From assembly GCA_005883625.1 (NCBI GenBank), contig VBDU01000048.1:1-64000 (forward strand): a stretch of 64,000 nt of DNA, in the 5' to 3' direction. Below the pieces are notes generated by a model. It was not told the DNA's origin. It saw only the letters and a list, made by a program, of their open reading frames with translations, and made no database searches. The stretch is from Chloroflexota bacterium. GTDB taxonomy: Bacteria; Chloroflexota; Limnocylindria; P2-11E. Position 1 is the stretch's first letter. Each line of letters opens with the position of its first letter. Positions 1-9,290 of the stretch are shown piece after piece. The translations under genes were made by a program, and so were the position numbers.

Positions 1-98
1 GGCGGTGTCATCATGGTCGCCGTACTCGACGCCGGTCCCCGCTCGGGCTGGCGCAGCGCCAGCTGATCCGCGGCCTGGCCGCGGGTGCGGTGACAGGT
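1..98 (+). pseudogene. 3' end of a sugar/glycerol-phosphate ABC permease, frame disturbed
   Basis: Bases 48-98 read LAQRQLIRGLAAGAVTG, which matches the usual C-terminal signature of MalG/UgpE-type permeases (QRQ-x-RGL-x-AGAVKG). The hydrophobic stretch that should precede it (GGVIMVAVL) lies in a different frame at bases 1-27, and no stop follows AVTG where one is expected. Either the true end is frameshifted or the sequence has small errors here. The position, directly before a glycerol-3-phosphate-type binding protein, fits the last permease gene of a ugp-like operon that lies mostly outside the window. Confidence 0.4.
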
Positions 99-123
99 TC
101 GAGGCCAGCCACTGGAGGGAAAG

Positions 124-1500
124 ATGCGGAGACTCGGAGCACTCGCGCTCGGGCTCACCTTGCTCGCTGCCGCCTGCGGCGGCGGGACCGGCGGCGGAGG
201 TGGCGGCCCGGCCGCGGACACGGGCCCGAAGGCGCCGGGTAAGGACGTCAAGCCGGCGGCGAAGATCACCTGGTGGCACGCACACGGGGGCATCAACGGC
301 GAAGCGCTGAACCGGATCGTCGACAGCTTCAACAAGAGCCAGAGCAACATCACGGTCGAGGCCGTCTTCCAGGGGTCGTACGACGACCTGCTCGCGAAGC
401 TCAACACGGCCCTCGCCTCGAACTCCGCGCCCGCGCTCGTGCAGGTCTACGACATCGGGCAGCGCTACATGTACGACAGCGGCGAGATCGTGCCGATGCA
501 GGCGTTCATCGACCGCGACAAGTTCGACACGAGCGACTTCGAGCCCGCGGTCATCAACTATTACAAGTTCCAGGACCGTCTCCAGAGCATGCCCTGGAAT
601 GCGTCGTCGGCGATCCTCTTCTACAACAAGGACGCCTTCAAAGCGGCGGGCCTCGACCCCGAGAAGCCGCCGGTCACCTTCACCGAGGTCGCCGACGCGG
701 CGAAGAAGCTCACCAAGAAGGACGCGAGCGGGCAGACCGTGCAGTACGGATTCGGGCCGTCGATCTACGGCTGGCTCTTCGAGCAGCTTCTCGCCACGTC
801 CGGGTCGCTCTATGCCGACAACGGCAACGGCCGGGACGATCGGGCGACGAAGGTCGTCTACAACAACGCGGCCGGCAAGACGATCCTCGATTGGTGGAAG
901 GCCGGCGTCGACGGCGGGTACTTCTACAACCCCGGGATCGACAACGCCGGGTCGACGAACGCGTTCAAAGCCGGAAAGACGGCGATGTACATCGAGAGCA
1001 CGGCGACGCTGCGCGACACCATCAACGCGGCGAAGTTCCAGGTCGGGACGGGCCTCTACCCGCGCCCGGACGGCAAGCCCAAGGAGGGCGGGAACATCAT
1101 CGGCGGCGCGTCGCTCTACATCATGAAGAGCCGCCCCGCCGAGGAGCAGCAGGCCGCCTGGGAGTTCGTGAAGTACGCGATGAGCCCCGCGAACCAGGCG
1201 CAGTGGCAGGCGGACACGGGGTACTACCCGATCCGCAAGTCCGCCTACAACGAGGGCCCGAGCAAGGAATGGGCGAGCAAGTACCCGCAGTTCCTCACCG
1301 CGGTGAACCAGATCCGTGACTCGCCGCAGAATCGCATGACCAACGGCGCCGTCCTCGGGGTCATGCCGCAGGCGCGCCAGCGGACGCAGAAGATGATCGA
1401 GTCGGTCCTCCTCGGGCAGGCCACCACGCAGCAGGCGCTCGATGCCGCGGCCGCGGACATGAACGCGGCCATCGAGAAGTACAACAAGTCGAACAAGTAG
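124..1500 (+). CDS. ugpB: Extracellular solute-binding lipoprotein, UgpB-like (family 1)
   Basis: Secreted lipoprotein that captures a substrate for an ABC importer, probably sn-glycerol-3-phosphate or a glycerophosphodiester. The N-terminus is a lipoprotein signal (MRRLGALALGL..LLAAACGGG, lipobox Cys near residue 18), followed by a Gly-rich linker and a mature domain opening with ITWWHAHGG. The WWH start and length (458 aa) are typical of UgpB/MalE-class proteins. A strong ribosome site (GGAGGGAAAG) sits just before the ATG. The next two genes are glycerol-3-phosphate dehydrogenase and glycerol kinase, only 17 bases downstream and then overlapping, so the substrate assignment rests mainly on operon context; the fold alone would allow another sugar. 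Confidence 0.82.
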   Translation: MRRLGALALGLTLLAAACGGGTGGGGGGPAADTGPKAPGKDVKPAAKITWWHAHGGINGEALNRIVDSFNKSQSNITVEAVFQGSYDDLLAKLNTALASNSAPALVQVYDIGQRYMYDSGEIVPMQAFIDRDKFDTSDFEPAVINYYKFQDRLQSMPWNASSAILFYNKDAFKAAGLDPEKPPVTFTEVADAAKKLTKKDASGQTVQYGFGPSIYGWLFEQLLATSGSLYADNGNGRDDRATKVVYNNAAGKTILDWWKAGVDGGYFYNPGIDNAGSTNAFKAGKTAMYIESTATLRDTINAAKFQVGTGLYPRPDGKPKEGGNIIGGASLYIMKSRPAEEQQAAWEFVKYAMSPANQAQWQADTGYYPIRKSAYNEGPSKEWASKYPQFLTAVNQIRDSPQNRMTNGAVLGVMPQARQRTQKMIESVLLGQATTQQALDAAAADMNAAIEKYNKSNK

Positions 1501-1517
1501 CCACACGGGACCAGACG

Positions 1518-3107
1518 GTGCGGTCGCTCACCGACCGCACCGTCGATCTCCTGGTCATCGGCGGCGGCATCGTCGGAGCGGGCATCGCGCGCGACGCCGC
1601 CCTTCGCGGACTCAAGGTCGCCCTCGTCGAGCAATCTGACTTCGCCGCGGGCACGACCTCGCGGCCCACACGGCTCATCCACGGCGGCCTCCGCTACCTC
1701 GAGCTCTTCGATTTCGGCCTCGTGCGCAGCGACATGCGCGAGCGCGAGATCCTGCTGCGCATCGCGCCGCACCTGGTGTTCCCGCTCGCGTTCCTCCTCC
1801 CGCTCTACCGGCCGAGCTTCTTCTACCAGCTGAAGCTGCGGATCGGGATGCAGCTGTACGACGCGCTCTCGCTCGACAAGAGCCTCCCGAAGCGGCAGCA
1901 CCTTGACCGCGCGGCGACGCTCGCCGCGGAGCCGGCGCTGGAGCCCGACGGGCTCGCCGGGGCATGGCGCTTCTTCGACGCGCAGGTCCCGCTCGTCGAG
2001 CGTCTCGTCGTCGAGAACCTCGTCGACGCCTCTCGGCACGGCGCGGTCGTCCTCAACCACGCGCGGGCGATCGGCTACATCCGCGAGGGCGCGCGCGTCG
2101 CCGGCGTCACCGTCCGCGACGAGATCGCCGGACGTGATCTCGAAATGCGCGCGCACTTCACGGTGAACGCGACCGGCCCGTGGCTCGACCGGACGATCGC
2201 CCCGCTGCGACGGGAGCCGGCGCCGCTCCTGCGGCTTACGAAAGGGATCCACCTCGTGACTCGGCGCGCCACGCGGCAGGCGCACGTCCTGTTCGCGGAG
2301 AGTGACGGACGGCTCTTCTTCGTGCTCCCCTGGCTCGACGCGACGATCGTGGGCACGACCGATACCGACTACACCGGAGATCCCGCCGACGCGGCGCCGA
2401 CGGAGGACGACGTCCGGTACCTGCAGGACGGCGCGCGCCGGGCGTTCCCGAACGCGCCGTTCGACGACATCTACTTCACGTGGGCCGGCGTCCGCGCGCT
2501 CGTCCGGGTCGAGGGCGTGAGCGAGAGCGAGGTCTCGCGCAAGCATGCGCTGTTCGACCACGAGCGCCGCGAGGGCGTCGCGGGCGTGCTGTCGGTCGTC
2601 GGCGGAAAGATCACCGCGTATCGCGCGATCGCGGAAGAGGTGACCGACCTCGTCGCGCGCAAGCTCGGGGCGCCGCGCGTGCCGAGCCGGACCGCCGAGC
2701 TGCCACTTCCCGGCGCGGAAGGCGCGGACCTCGCCGCGCGCGCGTCGGCGCTCGGCGTCGGCGACCGGGCGCTGGCGCACCTGCGGAGCGTGTACGGGAG
2801 CCGGGCCGGTCTGCTGATCGAGGCCGTCGCGACCGACCCCTCGCTCCGTGAGCCGCTCTGTCCCCACGATCCGGGGATCGCGGCCGAGCTCGTCCACGCG
2901 GTCCGCCACGAGTGGGCCCGCACCATCGGGGACGCGCTCCTCCGCCGGACGGCGCTCGGGCTCCGCGCGTGTCAGGGCCTGGACTGCCTGGACGACATCG
3001 CCTCGCGCATGGGCGCGCTCCTCGGCTGGGATGCCGCGCGCCGCACGGCGGAGGTCGCCGCCTACCGTCGCGAGATCGAGCCCATGCGGCGCTTCAGCAT
3101 GGAATGA
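1518..3107 (+). CDS. glpD: Aerobic glycerol-3-phosphate dehydrogenase
   Basis: FAD-dependent oxidation of sn-glycerol-3-phosphate to dihydroxyacetone phosphate, passing electrons to the quinone pool at the inner membrane. Residues 9-38 form the Rossmann FAD motif ([20 protein letters not shown]). The substrate-domain motifs [12 protein letters not shown] and GLFFVLPW-type [14 protein letters not shown] follow, and the C-terminal DAO_C helical domain contains HDPG and [12 protein letters not shown]. The 529-aa length is normal for GlpD. The GTG start is chosen because it places the FAD strand at the usual distance from the N-terminus. The stop codon overlaps the glpK start (ATGA), so the two are translationally coupled and follow the binding-protein gene in one operon. 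Confidence 0.93.
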   Translation: MRSLTDRTVDLLVIGGGIVGAGIARDAALRGLKVALVEQSDFAAGTTSRPTRLIHGGLRYLELFDFGLVRSDMREREILLRIAPHLVFPLAFLLPLYRPSFFYQLKLRIGMQLYDALSLDKSLPKRQHLDRAATLAAEPALEPDGLAGAWRFFDAQVPLVERLVVENLVDASRHGAVVLNHARAIGYIREGARVAGVTVRDEIAGRDLEMRAHFTVNATGPWLDRTIAPLRREPAPLLRLTKGIHLVTRRATRQAHVLFAESDGRLFFVLPWLDATIVGTTDTDYTGDPADAAPTEDDVRYLQDGARRAFPNAPFDDIYFTWAGVRALVRVEGVSESEVSRKHALFDHERREGVAGVLSVVGGKITAYRAIAEEVTDLVARKLGAPRVPSRTAELPLPGAEGADLAARASALGVGDRALAHLRSVYGSRAGLLIEAVATDPSLREPLCPHDPGIAAELVHAVRHEWARTIGDALLRRTALGLRACQGLDCLDDIASRMGALLGWDAARRTAEVAAYRREIEPMRRFSME

Positions 3108-4591
3108 GAGCGATCCTCGCGCTCGATCAGGGAACGACCGGGTCGAGCGCGATGGTGTTCGACGAGGCAGGTGCGGCCCTCGGGAGCTCCGACCGCGAGA
3201 TCGCACAGCACTATCCCGCCCCGGGACACGTCGAGCACGACGCGGACGAGATCTTCGCCACGACCGTGGCGGTCGGACGTGAGGCGCTCGCGGTGGCCGG
3301 CGTCGATGCGCGCGACGTCGCCGCGATCGGCATCACGAACCAGCGCGAGACGACCGTCGTCTGGGAGCGCGCGTCGGGCCGCCCGATCCACCCGGCGGTC
3401 GTCTGGCAGAGCCGGGCGAGCGCGGCCATCTGCGAGCAGCTCCGTGCGCACGGCCTCGAGACGCTCGTGCGCGAGCGCACCGGGCTCGTCATCGACGCGT
3501 ACTTCTCGGCGACGAAGATCCGCTGGATCCTCGACCAGGTTTCTGGCGCGCAGGCCCGCGCCGAACGCGGCGAGCTGCTCTGCGGAACGATCGACTCGTG
3601 GCTGGTGTGGCGGCTCAGCGGCGGACGCCGACACGTTACGGACGTCTCGAACGCGTCGCGGACGCTCGTCTTCGACATCCACCGCGGAGCCTGGGACGAC
3701 GAGCTGCTGCGCGCGCTCGACCTCCCGCGCTCGCTGCTCGCGTCGCCGGTGCGCTCGAGCGGCGTCGCGGCCACGGCCGAGGCGTCGCATTTCGGCGCGG
3801 CCATCCCGATCGCCGGGATCGTCGGCGACCAGCAGGCGGCCCTCTTCGGCCAGACCTGCTTTCGTGCGGGCGAGGCGAAGAACACCTACGGCACCGGCTG
3901 TTTCCTCCTCGCGAACACTGGGGAGCGTGCGGCGCCCGCGCGCGGTGGCCTGCTCACGACGGTCGCCTGGGACATCGGCGACGGCCTCCGCTACGCGCTC
4001 GAGGGCAGCGCCTTCATCACCGGGGCGGCGGTGCAGTGGCTTCGCGATGGGCTCGGCATCATCGCCGAGGCCGGAGAGACCGAAGCGCTCGCGAAGAGCC
4101 TGCGGGGCAACGATGGTGTGTACCTGGTGCCCGCGTTCACCGGCCTCGGCGCCCCGCACTGGGACATGTACGCGCGCGGCCTGCTCATCGGGATCGAGCG
4201 GGGCACGTCGCGCGCGCATGTCGCGCGGGCGACGCTCGAGGCCGTCGCGTATCAGACGCGCGACCTCGTCGAGGCGATGCGTGAAGCCGGTCAGCGCATC
4301 GACGTGCTGCGCGCGGACGGCGGCGGGACCGTGAACACGTTCCTCATGCAGTTCCAGGCGGACGTGCTCGGCCTTCCCGTCGAGGTGGCGGCGGTGCGCG
4401 AGACCACTGCGCTCGGTGCCGCCTACCTCGCCGGGCTCGGCGTCGGGCTCTGGCGGTCGCGGGACGAGCTGCGTTCGCGCCGCTCCGTCGCCGCGCGCTA
4501 CGAGCCCCGGATGTCCGTCGACGAGCGCGAGCACCTGTACCGCGACTGGCAGCGTGCGGTCGAGCGCGCGCGCGGCTGGGCCGGCGGCTAA
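3104..4591 (+). CDS. glpK: Glycerol kinase
   Basis: ATP-dependent phosphorylation of glycerol to sn-glycerol-3-phosphate, a cytosolic FGGY-family kinase. The N-terminus [17 protein letters not shown] is the phosphate-binding start of the family. [46 protein letters not shown] and the C-terminal [10 protein letters not shown] motifs are all in order. The 495-aa length is standard. The frame stays open far upstream through glpD, but the start used here is the ATG overlapping the glpD stop, because it gives the conserved [11 protein letters not shown]-terminus. Together with the binding protein and GlpD it lets the cell use both glycerol and glycerol-3-phosphate. Confidence 0.95.
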   Translation: MRAILALDQGTTGSSAMVFDEAGAALGSSDREIAQHYPAPGHVEHDADEIFATTVAVGREALAVAGVDARDVAAIGITNQRETTVVWERASGRPIHPAVVWQSRASAAICEQLRAHGLETLVRERTGLVIDAYFSATKIRWILDQVSGAQARAERGELLCGTIDSWLVWRLSGGRRHVTDVSNASRTLVFDIHRGAWDDELLRALDLPRSLLASPVRSSGVAATAEASHFGAAIPIAGIVGDQQAALFGQTCFRAGEAKNTYGTGCFLLANTGERAAPARGGLLTTVAWDIGDGLRYALEGSAFITGAAVQWLRDGLGIIAEAGETEALAKSLRGNDGVYLVPAFTGLGAPHWDMYARGLLIGIERGTSRAHVARATLEAVAYQTRDLVEAMREAGQRIDVLRADGGGTVNTFLMQFQADVLGLPVEVAAVRETTALGAAYLAGLGVGLWRSRDELRSRRSVAARYEPRMSVDEREHLYRDWQRAVERARGWAGG

Positions 4592-5208
4592 CCCCGTGGG
4601 ACGCGTTCGGGGTAGTCGGACATGATCCCGTCGACGCTCCACGACGCGAAGGTCGCGATCTCGCGCGGGTCGTTGACGGTCCACGCGTTCACGCGCAGGC
4701 CCGCGGCGTGCGCATCGCGCACGAGCTCGGGCGTGACGTAAGCGCGATTCGGGTGGAGCGCCCAGAGGCCGAGCGCCTTCGCGCCCGCCAGGAGGGCGGT
4801 CCGCTCGGGCGAGTCCGAGAAGATGAACGCGCGCCGCACCGGCGGGGCCGCGTCACGCGCCGCCTCGAGCGCGGGCCACCAGAAGCTCGAGACGTACGCG
4901 TCGCCATCCGCGCCTCGGGCGAGCTCGGCGGCGACGCGAGCCCCGGTCTCACGCGCCCGCGCTTCGCTCGCTTCGCTTTTCAGCTCGACGTTGACGCCCA
5001 TGCGGCCACGGCAGAACTCGAGCACCTCGCCGAGCGTGAGCGAGGCGTCCTTGGCCGGCGGATCGTGGGAGATGATGAGGCGGCCGTCGGCGGCGAGCCA
5101 CACGTCCGTCTCCACCTCGTCACAGCCGAGCGCCAGCGCCTTCTCGAACGACGCGATCGTGTTCTCCGGCGCGTGACCGGACGCGCCACGGTGCCCGATC
5201 CGGCGCAC
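4588..5208 (-). CDS. ugpQ: Cytosolic glycerophosphodiester phosphodiesterase
   Basis: Hydrolyses glycerophosphodiesters to glycerol-3-phosphate plus an alcohol. The catalytic set of the GDPD family is visible: [12 protein letters not shown] (His-Arg), CDEVETDVW (Glu-x-Asp metal ligands) and the general-acid His in LIISHDPP. At 206 aa it is a compact member without a signal peptide, so it acts in the cytosol. The GTG start gives VRRIGHRG, the usual family N-terminus. It converges on glpK, and the two stop codons interlock in a 4-base overlap. Its product feeds the glpD/glpK operon opposite, so this completes a glycerophospholipid head-group salvage set. The aldo/keto reductase gene ends four bases upstream, so the two minus-strand genes may be cotranscribed. 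Confidence 0.88.
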   Translation of the reverse strand: MRRIGHRGASGHAPENTIASFEKALALGCDEVETDVWLAADGRLIISHDPPAKDASLTLGEVLEFCRGRMGVNVELKSEASEARARETGARVAAELARGADGDAYVSSFWWPALEAARDAAPPVRRAFIFSDSPERTALLAGAKALGLWALHPNRAYVTPELVRDAHAAGLRVNAWTVNDPREIATFASWSVDGIMSDYPERVPRG

Positions 5209-5212
5209 CGGC

Positions 5213-6076
5213 TTAGACGAAGAGCGGTGCCATGTCGCGACGTCGTACGAGATCGTCCATCTCCGTGTCGCTGGGCCGCGTTCCGCCTCGGTCGGCGGCG
5301 TCGAGGACCTTCGCCAGCAGGTCGATGTCGCTCGGCGTGTTGAGGAAGAGCCCGGGGCGCGAGAGCACGAAACGCACGGCGAGGTCGATGTCGCGTTGGT
5401 CGGTGAGCGGCTCGTACCAGGTCGTCGGGCGCGGCGGTCGCTCGCCGGGCCACGGCCCCAGCGTGATGCCTTTGATCGTCTGCAGCGCGACGCCGCGGGC
5501 CTCGCAGACCGCGATGAGCGCCTCGGCGTCGGCCGCGTACGCCCCGTCGCGCAGCTGTGTCGCGTTGTAGGGGAAGAGCACGGAGTCGAACGGGAAACGC
5601 TCCAGGCTCTCGCGATGCCGACGTGGCGCGAGCAGACCGTGACCGGTGACGCCGATGAAGCGCGCGAACCCGGCGTCGCGCGCCTCGACCGCGGCGCGCA
5701 GCGCGCCATCGCCGCCGAACGCGACCGCCCACTCGGCCGCATCGACGAGGTTGTGGAGCTGGATGAGGTCCACGTGATCGACGCCCAGCCGCTGCACCGA
5801 CAGCCGGATCTCGTCGCGCGCCTCGGCGTAGGTGCGCTTTCCGGTCTTCGTGGCGATGAAGAAACGGTCCCGGCCCTCGCTCGCGAGCCACGGCGCGATC
5901 CGCAGCTCGGAGTCGCCGTAGCTCGCCGCCGTGTCGAGGTGGTCGAGGTCGTACCGCAGGACGAGCTCCAGGGCGCGATCGGCCTCGGCCCCCGTGGCGC
6001 GCGAGAGCGCCGCGGCGCCGAAGAGCGTGCGGCGGCTCTGGTGCCCCGTCCGTCCGAACGGCGCCCGAGCGATCAC
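5213..6076 (-). CDS. Aldo/keto reductase
   Basis: NAD(P)H-dependent carbonyl reductase of the TIM-barrel aldo/keto reductase superfamily. The catalytic tetrad is readable: Asp and Tyr in LDTAASYGDSEL, Lys in IATKTGKR, His in LIQLHNL. The 287-aa length is close to the family norm. Physiological substrate unknown. The GTG start is preferred over a possible ATG at 6121 because a -10-like hexamer (TATCGT, read on this strand at 6088-6083) lies exactly six bases before it and because the protein then begins VIARAPFGRTGHQ, the usual family N-terminus. It is followed after four bases by the glycerophosphodiesterase gene. Confidence 0.85.
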   Translation of the reverse strand: MIARAPFGRTGHQSRRTLFGAAALSRATGAEADRALELVLRYDLDHLDTAASYGDSELRIAPWLASEGRDRFFIATKTGKRTYAEARDEIRLSVQRLGVDHVDLIQLHNLVDAAEWAVAFGGDGALRAAVEARDAGFARFIGVTGHGLLAPRRHRESLERFPFDSVLFPYNATQLRDGAYAADAEALIAVCEARGVALQTIKGITLGPWPGERPPRPTTWYEPLTDQRDIDLAVRFVLSRPGLFLNTPSDIDLLAKVLDAADRGGTRPSDTEMDDLVRRRDMAPLFV

Positions 6077-6082
6077 GGGCGA

Positions 6083-6088
6083 ACGATA
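6083..6088 (-). promoter_or_regulatory. Leaderless -10 element for the aldo/keto reductase
   Basis: Read on the minus strand the hexamer is TATCGT, followed by six bases and then the GTG start at 6076. No ribosome site precedes that start. The same hexamer-N6/7-start arrangement recurs at other genes in this window. Inferred from position and resemblance only. Confidence 0.4.
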
Positions 6089-6131
6089 GTCAACTGGCGC
6101 CGGAGCGCCTTCCGCCGTCATGATGCTGCGC

Positions 6132-6956
6132 ATGAAGCGTCGGATCGCCGTCGCGGCGGTCGCCCTCGTCGTCCTCGCGGTGGCCGGCGTCGCGTCGGCC
6201 GCCAACACCGTCGCGACGAAGCAGCAGCTCCGCGGGCATCTCCCCGACCTCGGCGAGGCGCCGTCGATGCGCGTCTTCACCACGGCGGCCGCATACGACG
6301 GTTACCGCACGAGCAGCGGTCAGGCCGACGTCTTCCCGGCGTCCGACCGTCTCTTCATGAGCTTCGACAAAGAGATCCTCGCGCTGTACGCGCGCGGCAA
6401 CGACACCGGCGGGCGCTGCCTGCGCGGCGGGCCGACGGCCGCTCTCGCGGGGGATTCCGTCACGCTGGACCTCCAGTGGGAGGCCGGCACCTGCGGCGCG
6501 CCGGCGACCGCTCACTACCCCTTCGCGCTCGTGTCACTCTCGCGCACGCTCGACGATGGCGGCGCCTGGATCCAGGCGGGTCGCACGGTGTGTGCCGCGC
6601 CGCCCGGCGTGACGCCCGTCGCCTGCGCGTCGGTCAGCGCGACCGCGTCGCCCCCGCCGACGGCAGCGACGCCGGGCGCCACTGGATCTTCGGCGCCGAG
6701 CCCGACGGGCGCACCCTCCACGGCGGCGGCGACGCGAACGCCGACGCCGACCGTCGCCGCGGCCTCCCCCTCGCCGTCCCTGACGCCGACGCGGACGGGC
6801 GCTCCAAGCGCATCGGCCGTCGCGGTCGCGAGCACGGTCCCAGTCGGCCCGGTCGCCGGCGGCGGACCGGATCTCTTCCTCATCGGCGCGGTCCTCGTGC
6901 TCGGCTTCGGTCTCGGCGCGATCTTCGTCCTCGCGAGGCGCCGCCCCCGCCGCTAG
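6132..6956 (+). CDS. Secreted protein with C-terminal membrane anchor, unknown function
   Basis: I do not recognise the family. The N-terminus is a classical signal peptide (MKRRIAVAAVALVVLAVAGVASA, cleavage after ASA). A globular part of about 120 residues follows, with Cys pairs around RCLRGG and GTCGAP. Next comes a long Ala/Thr/Ser/Pro-rich linker, and the C-terminus is a transmembrane anchor (LFLIGAVLVLGFGLGAIFVL) ending in a basic RRRPRR tail. This layout suits a surface protein held by its C-terminus with a flexible stalk. An in-frame ATG at 6120 is also possible; the start at 6132 puts KRR right before the hydrophobic core. Its stop codon interlocks with that of the convergent hydrolase gene. 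Confidence 0.65.
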   Translation: MKRRIAVAAVALVVLAVAGVASAANTVATKQQLRGHLPDLGEAPSMRVFTTAAAYDGYRTSSGQADVFPASDRLFMSFDKEILALYARGNDTGGRCLRGGPTAALAGDSVTLDLQWEAGTCGAPATAHYPFALVSLSRTLDDGGAWIQAGRTVCAAPPGVTPVACASVSATASPPPTAATPGATGSSAPSPTGAPSTAAATRTPTPTVAAASPSPSLTPTRTGAPSASAVAVASTVPVGPVAGGGPDLFLIGAVLVLGFGLGAIFVLARRRPRR

Positions 6957-7798
6957 GGCCCCGAGCGCGCCGCCGCCACGGGCGCAGGCAGCACATACGC
7001 CCAGTAGCCGAGGTCCTTCATGAGCGCGCGCGCGTCGGGGGCCGCGACGCCGTCCGTGAGGACGACGAGGACGCGCTCGCCCCAGGCGGTCCACGCGATC
7101 CCGGCATCGTGGAACGTCCCCGCGGAATTACCGGTCTTGTGGGCGAAGAGCGCGTCCTTCGGCATGCCGAGCGAGAGGCGGTCGTTGATCCCCTGCCGCA
7201 GCAGGAGCCACGTCATCGCGTCACTGGCCTCCGGCGAGACGATCTCGCGGCGCGCGAGGAGCGTGAGGAACCGCCCGATGTCGCGCGCGGACGTCGAGTT
7301 CCCGCTGGCCTCGCCAGAACGCACGACGCTGTCCCGGAGGCCGAGGCTCGCGATGGTCGCGTTCACCTCGTCCGTGCCGAGGAGCTCGACGAGCGCCGCC
7401 GTCGCCTCGTTGTCGCTCCAATCGATCATCGCTTCGAGGCCCTCGCGCACCGCCACCGGCTCGAGGGCGTAGTCGACCTGGCCGGCGGTCAGGCGCGGCC
7501 GGCTGACCGGCACGGTCGCCTCGAAGAGCTGCGGATCGTCGAGCGCGCGACGGTAGAGCGCAGCCATGACGAAGAGCTTGAAGAGCGACGCCGCCTCGAC
7601 ACGCTCGTCGGCGCGCCGCTCGTACACGTACCCGCTGTCCAGATCGACGACCACGACGCTGACCATGCCGGGCACGCCGGCCGCCGCCTGATCGAGCGCG
7701 GAGGCGAGGTCGGGCTGGGGATCCCCGGACACCGGGGGCACGAAGGACGATGACAGCGTCAGAACGAGGGCGAGCGCGCACGCGGCCGGGCGGGGCAT
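6953..7798 (-). CDS. Secreted serine hydrolase of the class A beta-lactamase fold
   Basis: Exported protein (signal MPRPAACALALVLTLSSSFV) with the ordered active-site boxes of class A beta-lactamases and penicillin-binding enzymes: SLFK (Ser-x-x-Lys), SDN and KTG. Between SDN and KTG the sequence GEASGNSTSARD has a Glu and Asn with the E166/N170 spacing. However, the rest of the omega loop is about a dozen residues shorter than in true TEM-like enzymes, because TSARD follows at once. Such short-loop proteins are common in the beta-lactamase2 family, and many are not known to hydrolyse beta-lactams. Cell-wall peptidase or esterase activity is equally possible. 281 aa; convergent with the previous gene, with interlocked stops. 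Confidence 0.78.
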   Translation of the reverse strand: MPRPAACALALVLTLSSSFVPPVSGDPQPDLASALDQAAAGVPGMVSVVVVDLDSGYVYERRADERVEAASLFKLFVMAALYRRALDDPQLFEATVPVSRPRLTAGQVDYALEPVAVREGLEAMIDWSDNEATAALVELLGTDEVNATIASLGLRDSVVRSGEASGNSTSARDIGRFLTLLARREIVSPEASDAMTWLLLRQGINDRLSLGMPKDALFAHKTGNSAGTFHDAGIAWTAWGERVLVVLTDGVAAPDARALMKDLGYWAYVLPAPVAAARSGP

Positions 7799-7870
7799 CG
7801 CGCAGTGATAGCGCGCGGCGGGGCGGCGCGCCAGGGCTGTTTGGCTAAGTTCTTGTTAAAGGAGCCACAG

Positions 7871-8815
7871 TTGAGGATCCTCGTCACCGGAGCGGGCCTG
7901 GTCGGCGCCCACGCGGCGGCGCTCCTCGCCAGCCGCGATCACACCGTGACGCTGTGCGACGTCGCGCCGAACGAGCCGTACGTTCGCGGCGTGGTGGGCG
8001 GCGGTATGACGCGCGTGAGCCTGGAGACCGGGGACGTGACCGACCTCTCGGCATTCGCGCCGCACGTCGAGGGCCACGACGCGGTGGTGCACACGGCCGG
8101 GCTCATCGGCCCGCGGGCGCAGGAGCGGCCGTTCGTCGGCTTCATCGTGAACGTCGTCGGCACGGTGAACGTGGCCGAGGCGTCGCGGCTGGCGGGCGCG
8201 TCGCGTCTCATCTACGCGTCGACGCACGGGGTGTACGACTTCGCGAGCGCGACCGCTCCAATGACAGAGGACGCGCCGACCGTGGCGCGCGGCGTCTACC
8301 CGGCGACGAAGCTGGCGGCCGAGCACATGCTCGAGGCGTACAGCGACGCGCACGGTCTCGCCGTCGTCGCGCTCCGCTTCGCCAATCTCTTCGGGCGTGG
8401 CACGTACGTCGGCGGCTCGCGTGGCGGCGCCGCCTTCGACGAGCTCGTCAGGGCGCCGCTGCGGAGAGAGGTCGCCCGCATCCTCCCCGCGGTCGCCGGT
8501 CGGAGCGAATGGCTCTACGCGAAGGACGCCGCACGCGCGATTGTCGCCGCGGTCGAGCGCCCGGAGCTCGGCCGTTTCACCGTCGTGAACATCGGCAGCG
8601 GCCGGCTCAGCGGTCCGGACGACATCGTCGCCGCGATCCGCGCCGTCGTGCCCGGGGCGGAGTTCGCGCGCGCGGGCGAGCCTGGGCGAGAGCGCCGGCA
8701 GCCCTTCGATCTGACGGCAGCAAAGCATCTGCTTGGTTGGGTGCCGTCATACACGCTCGCGGCCGCCGTCGCCGACTACGTCGCCGACATCCGCGCCGGT
8801 CAGGCAAGCCCGTAA
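7871..8815 (+). CDS. NAD-dependent epimerase/dehydratase (extended SDR)
   Basis: Nucleotide-sugar epimerase-type oxidoreductase. The protein starts LRILVTGAGLVGAHAAALL (the TGxxGxxG dinucleotide motif) and has the catalytic region VYPATKLAAE (Tyr-x-x-x-Lys) after IYASTHGVYDF. 314 aa is typical. The start is TTG. It is chosen because an excellent ribosome site (AAAGGAG at 7858-7864) lies six bases before it and because the Rossmann strand then begins at residue 2, although the frame is open further upstream. The sugar substrate cannot be told from sequence, and no glycosyltransferase is adjacent. Confidence 0.85.
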   Translation: MRILVTGAGLVGAHAAALLASRDHTVTLCDVAPNEPYVRGVVGGGMTRVSLETGDVTDLSAFAPHVEGHDAVVHTAGLIGPRAQERPFVGFIVNVVGTVNVAEASRLAGASRLIYASTHGVYDFASATAPMTEDAPTVARGVYPATKLAAEHMLEAYSDAHGLAVVALRFANLFGRGTYVGGSRGGAAFDELVRAPLRREVARILPAVAGRSEWLYAKDAARAIVAAVERPELGRFTVVNIGSGRLSGPDDIVAAIRAVVPGAEFARAGEPGRERRQPFDLTAAKHLLGWVPSYTLAAAVADYVADIRAGQASP

Positions 8816-8834
8816 CGGCGGTTTGGATTCGACG

Positions 8835-8840
8835 TAATAT
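8835..8840 (+). promoter_or_regulatory. Leaderless -10 element (TAATAT) for the response regulator
   Basis: TAATAT ends six bases before the ATG at 8847, so transcription would begin at or next to the start codon. There is no ribosome-binding sequence before that ATG. Inference from sequence only. Confidence 0.5.
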
Positions 8841-8846
8841 GCCGCG

Positions 8847-9290
8847 ATGCCCGAGAGCCCTCCTCGGGTCCTCGTCGTCGAGGACGACGACGCGACCCGC
8901 GTGATGCTGACAGAATTCCTCAGCGAAGAGGGCTTCGCCGTCTCGTCTGCGCTCGACGGGGCGCACGCGCTGCGGGCCGCCGCGGCCGGTATGCCGGACC
9001 TGATCGTCCTCGACATCGGCCTGCCCATCCTCGACGGCACCGGCTTCGCGCGACAGTGGCGCGAGCGGCCGGGCGCGGACGCGATCCCCATCGTCGCGGT
9101 GAGCGGGCTCCCGTACGGCGAGCAGATGGCCCGGGAGATCGGCGCGATCGCCTTCTACCGCAAGCCGCTCGACCTGCCGGCGTTCGCCCAGGTCCTGCGG
9201 GAGATCGCGGGGCCTCGCGTGGTGCGGACCGAGCCGACCGAGGAGATCGCGCTCCGGGTCGAGCCGGCCGGCGAGAGCGCCCCCGGCTAG
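8847..9290 (+). CDS. Single-domain response regulator (CheY-like receiver)
   Basis: Phosphoacceptor protein of a two-component pathway. The receiver-domain residues are all present: acidic pocket VVEDDD near residue 12, phosphoacceptor Asp in VLDIGLPILDG, Ser in AVSG and the invariant Lys in FYRKPLD. About 25 C-terminal residues have no recognisable output domain, so it must act through a partner protein or by dephosphorylating a kinase. 147 aa. No histidine kinase is encoded nearby, so its partner is elsewhere in the genome. The start appears leaderless. Its stop codon interlocks with that of the convergent aspartoacylase-like gene. Confidence 0.88.
   Translation: MPESPPRVLVVEDDDATRVMLTEFLSEEGFAVSSALDGAHALRAAAAGMPDLIVLDIGLPILDGTGFARQWRERPGADAIPIVAVSGLPYGEQMAREIGAIAFYRKPLDLPAFAQVLREIAGPRVVRTEPTEEIALRVEPAGESAPG

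Noticed and set aside
3062..4684. 540-codon minus-strand frame opposite glpK
   Set aside because: Shadow frame without motifs or hydrophobic core; glpK on the plus strand is unambiguous.
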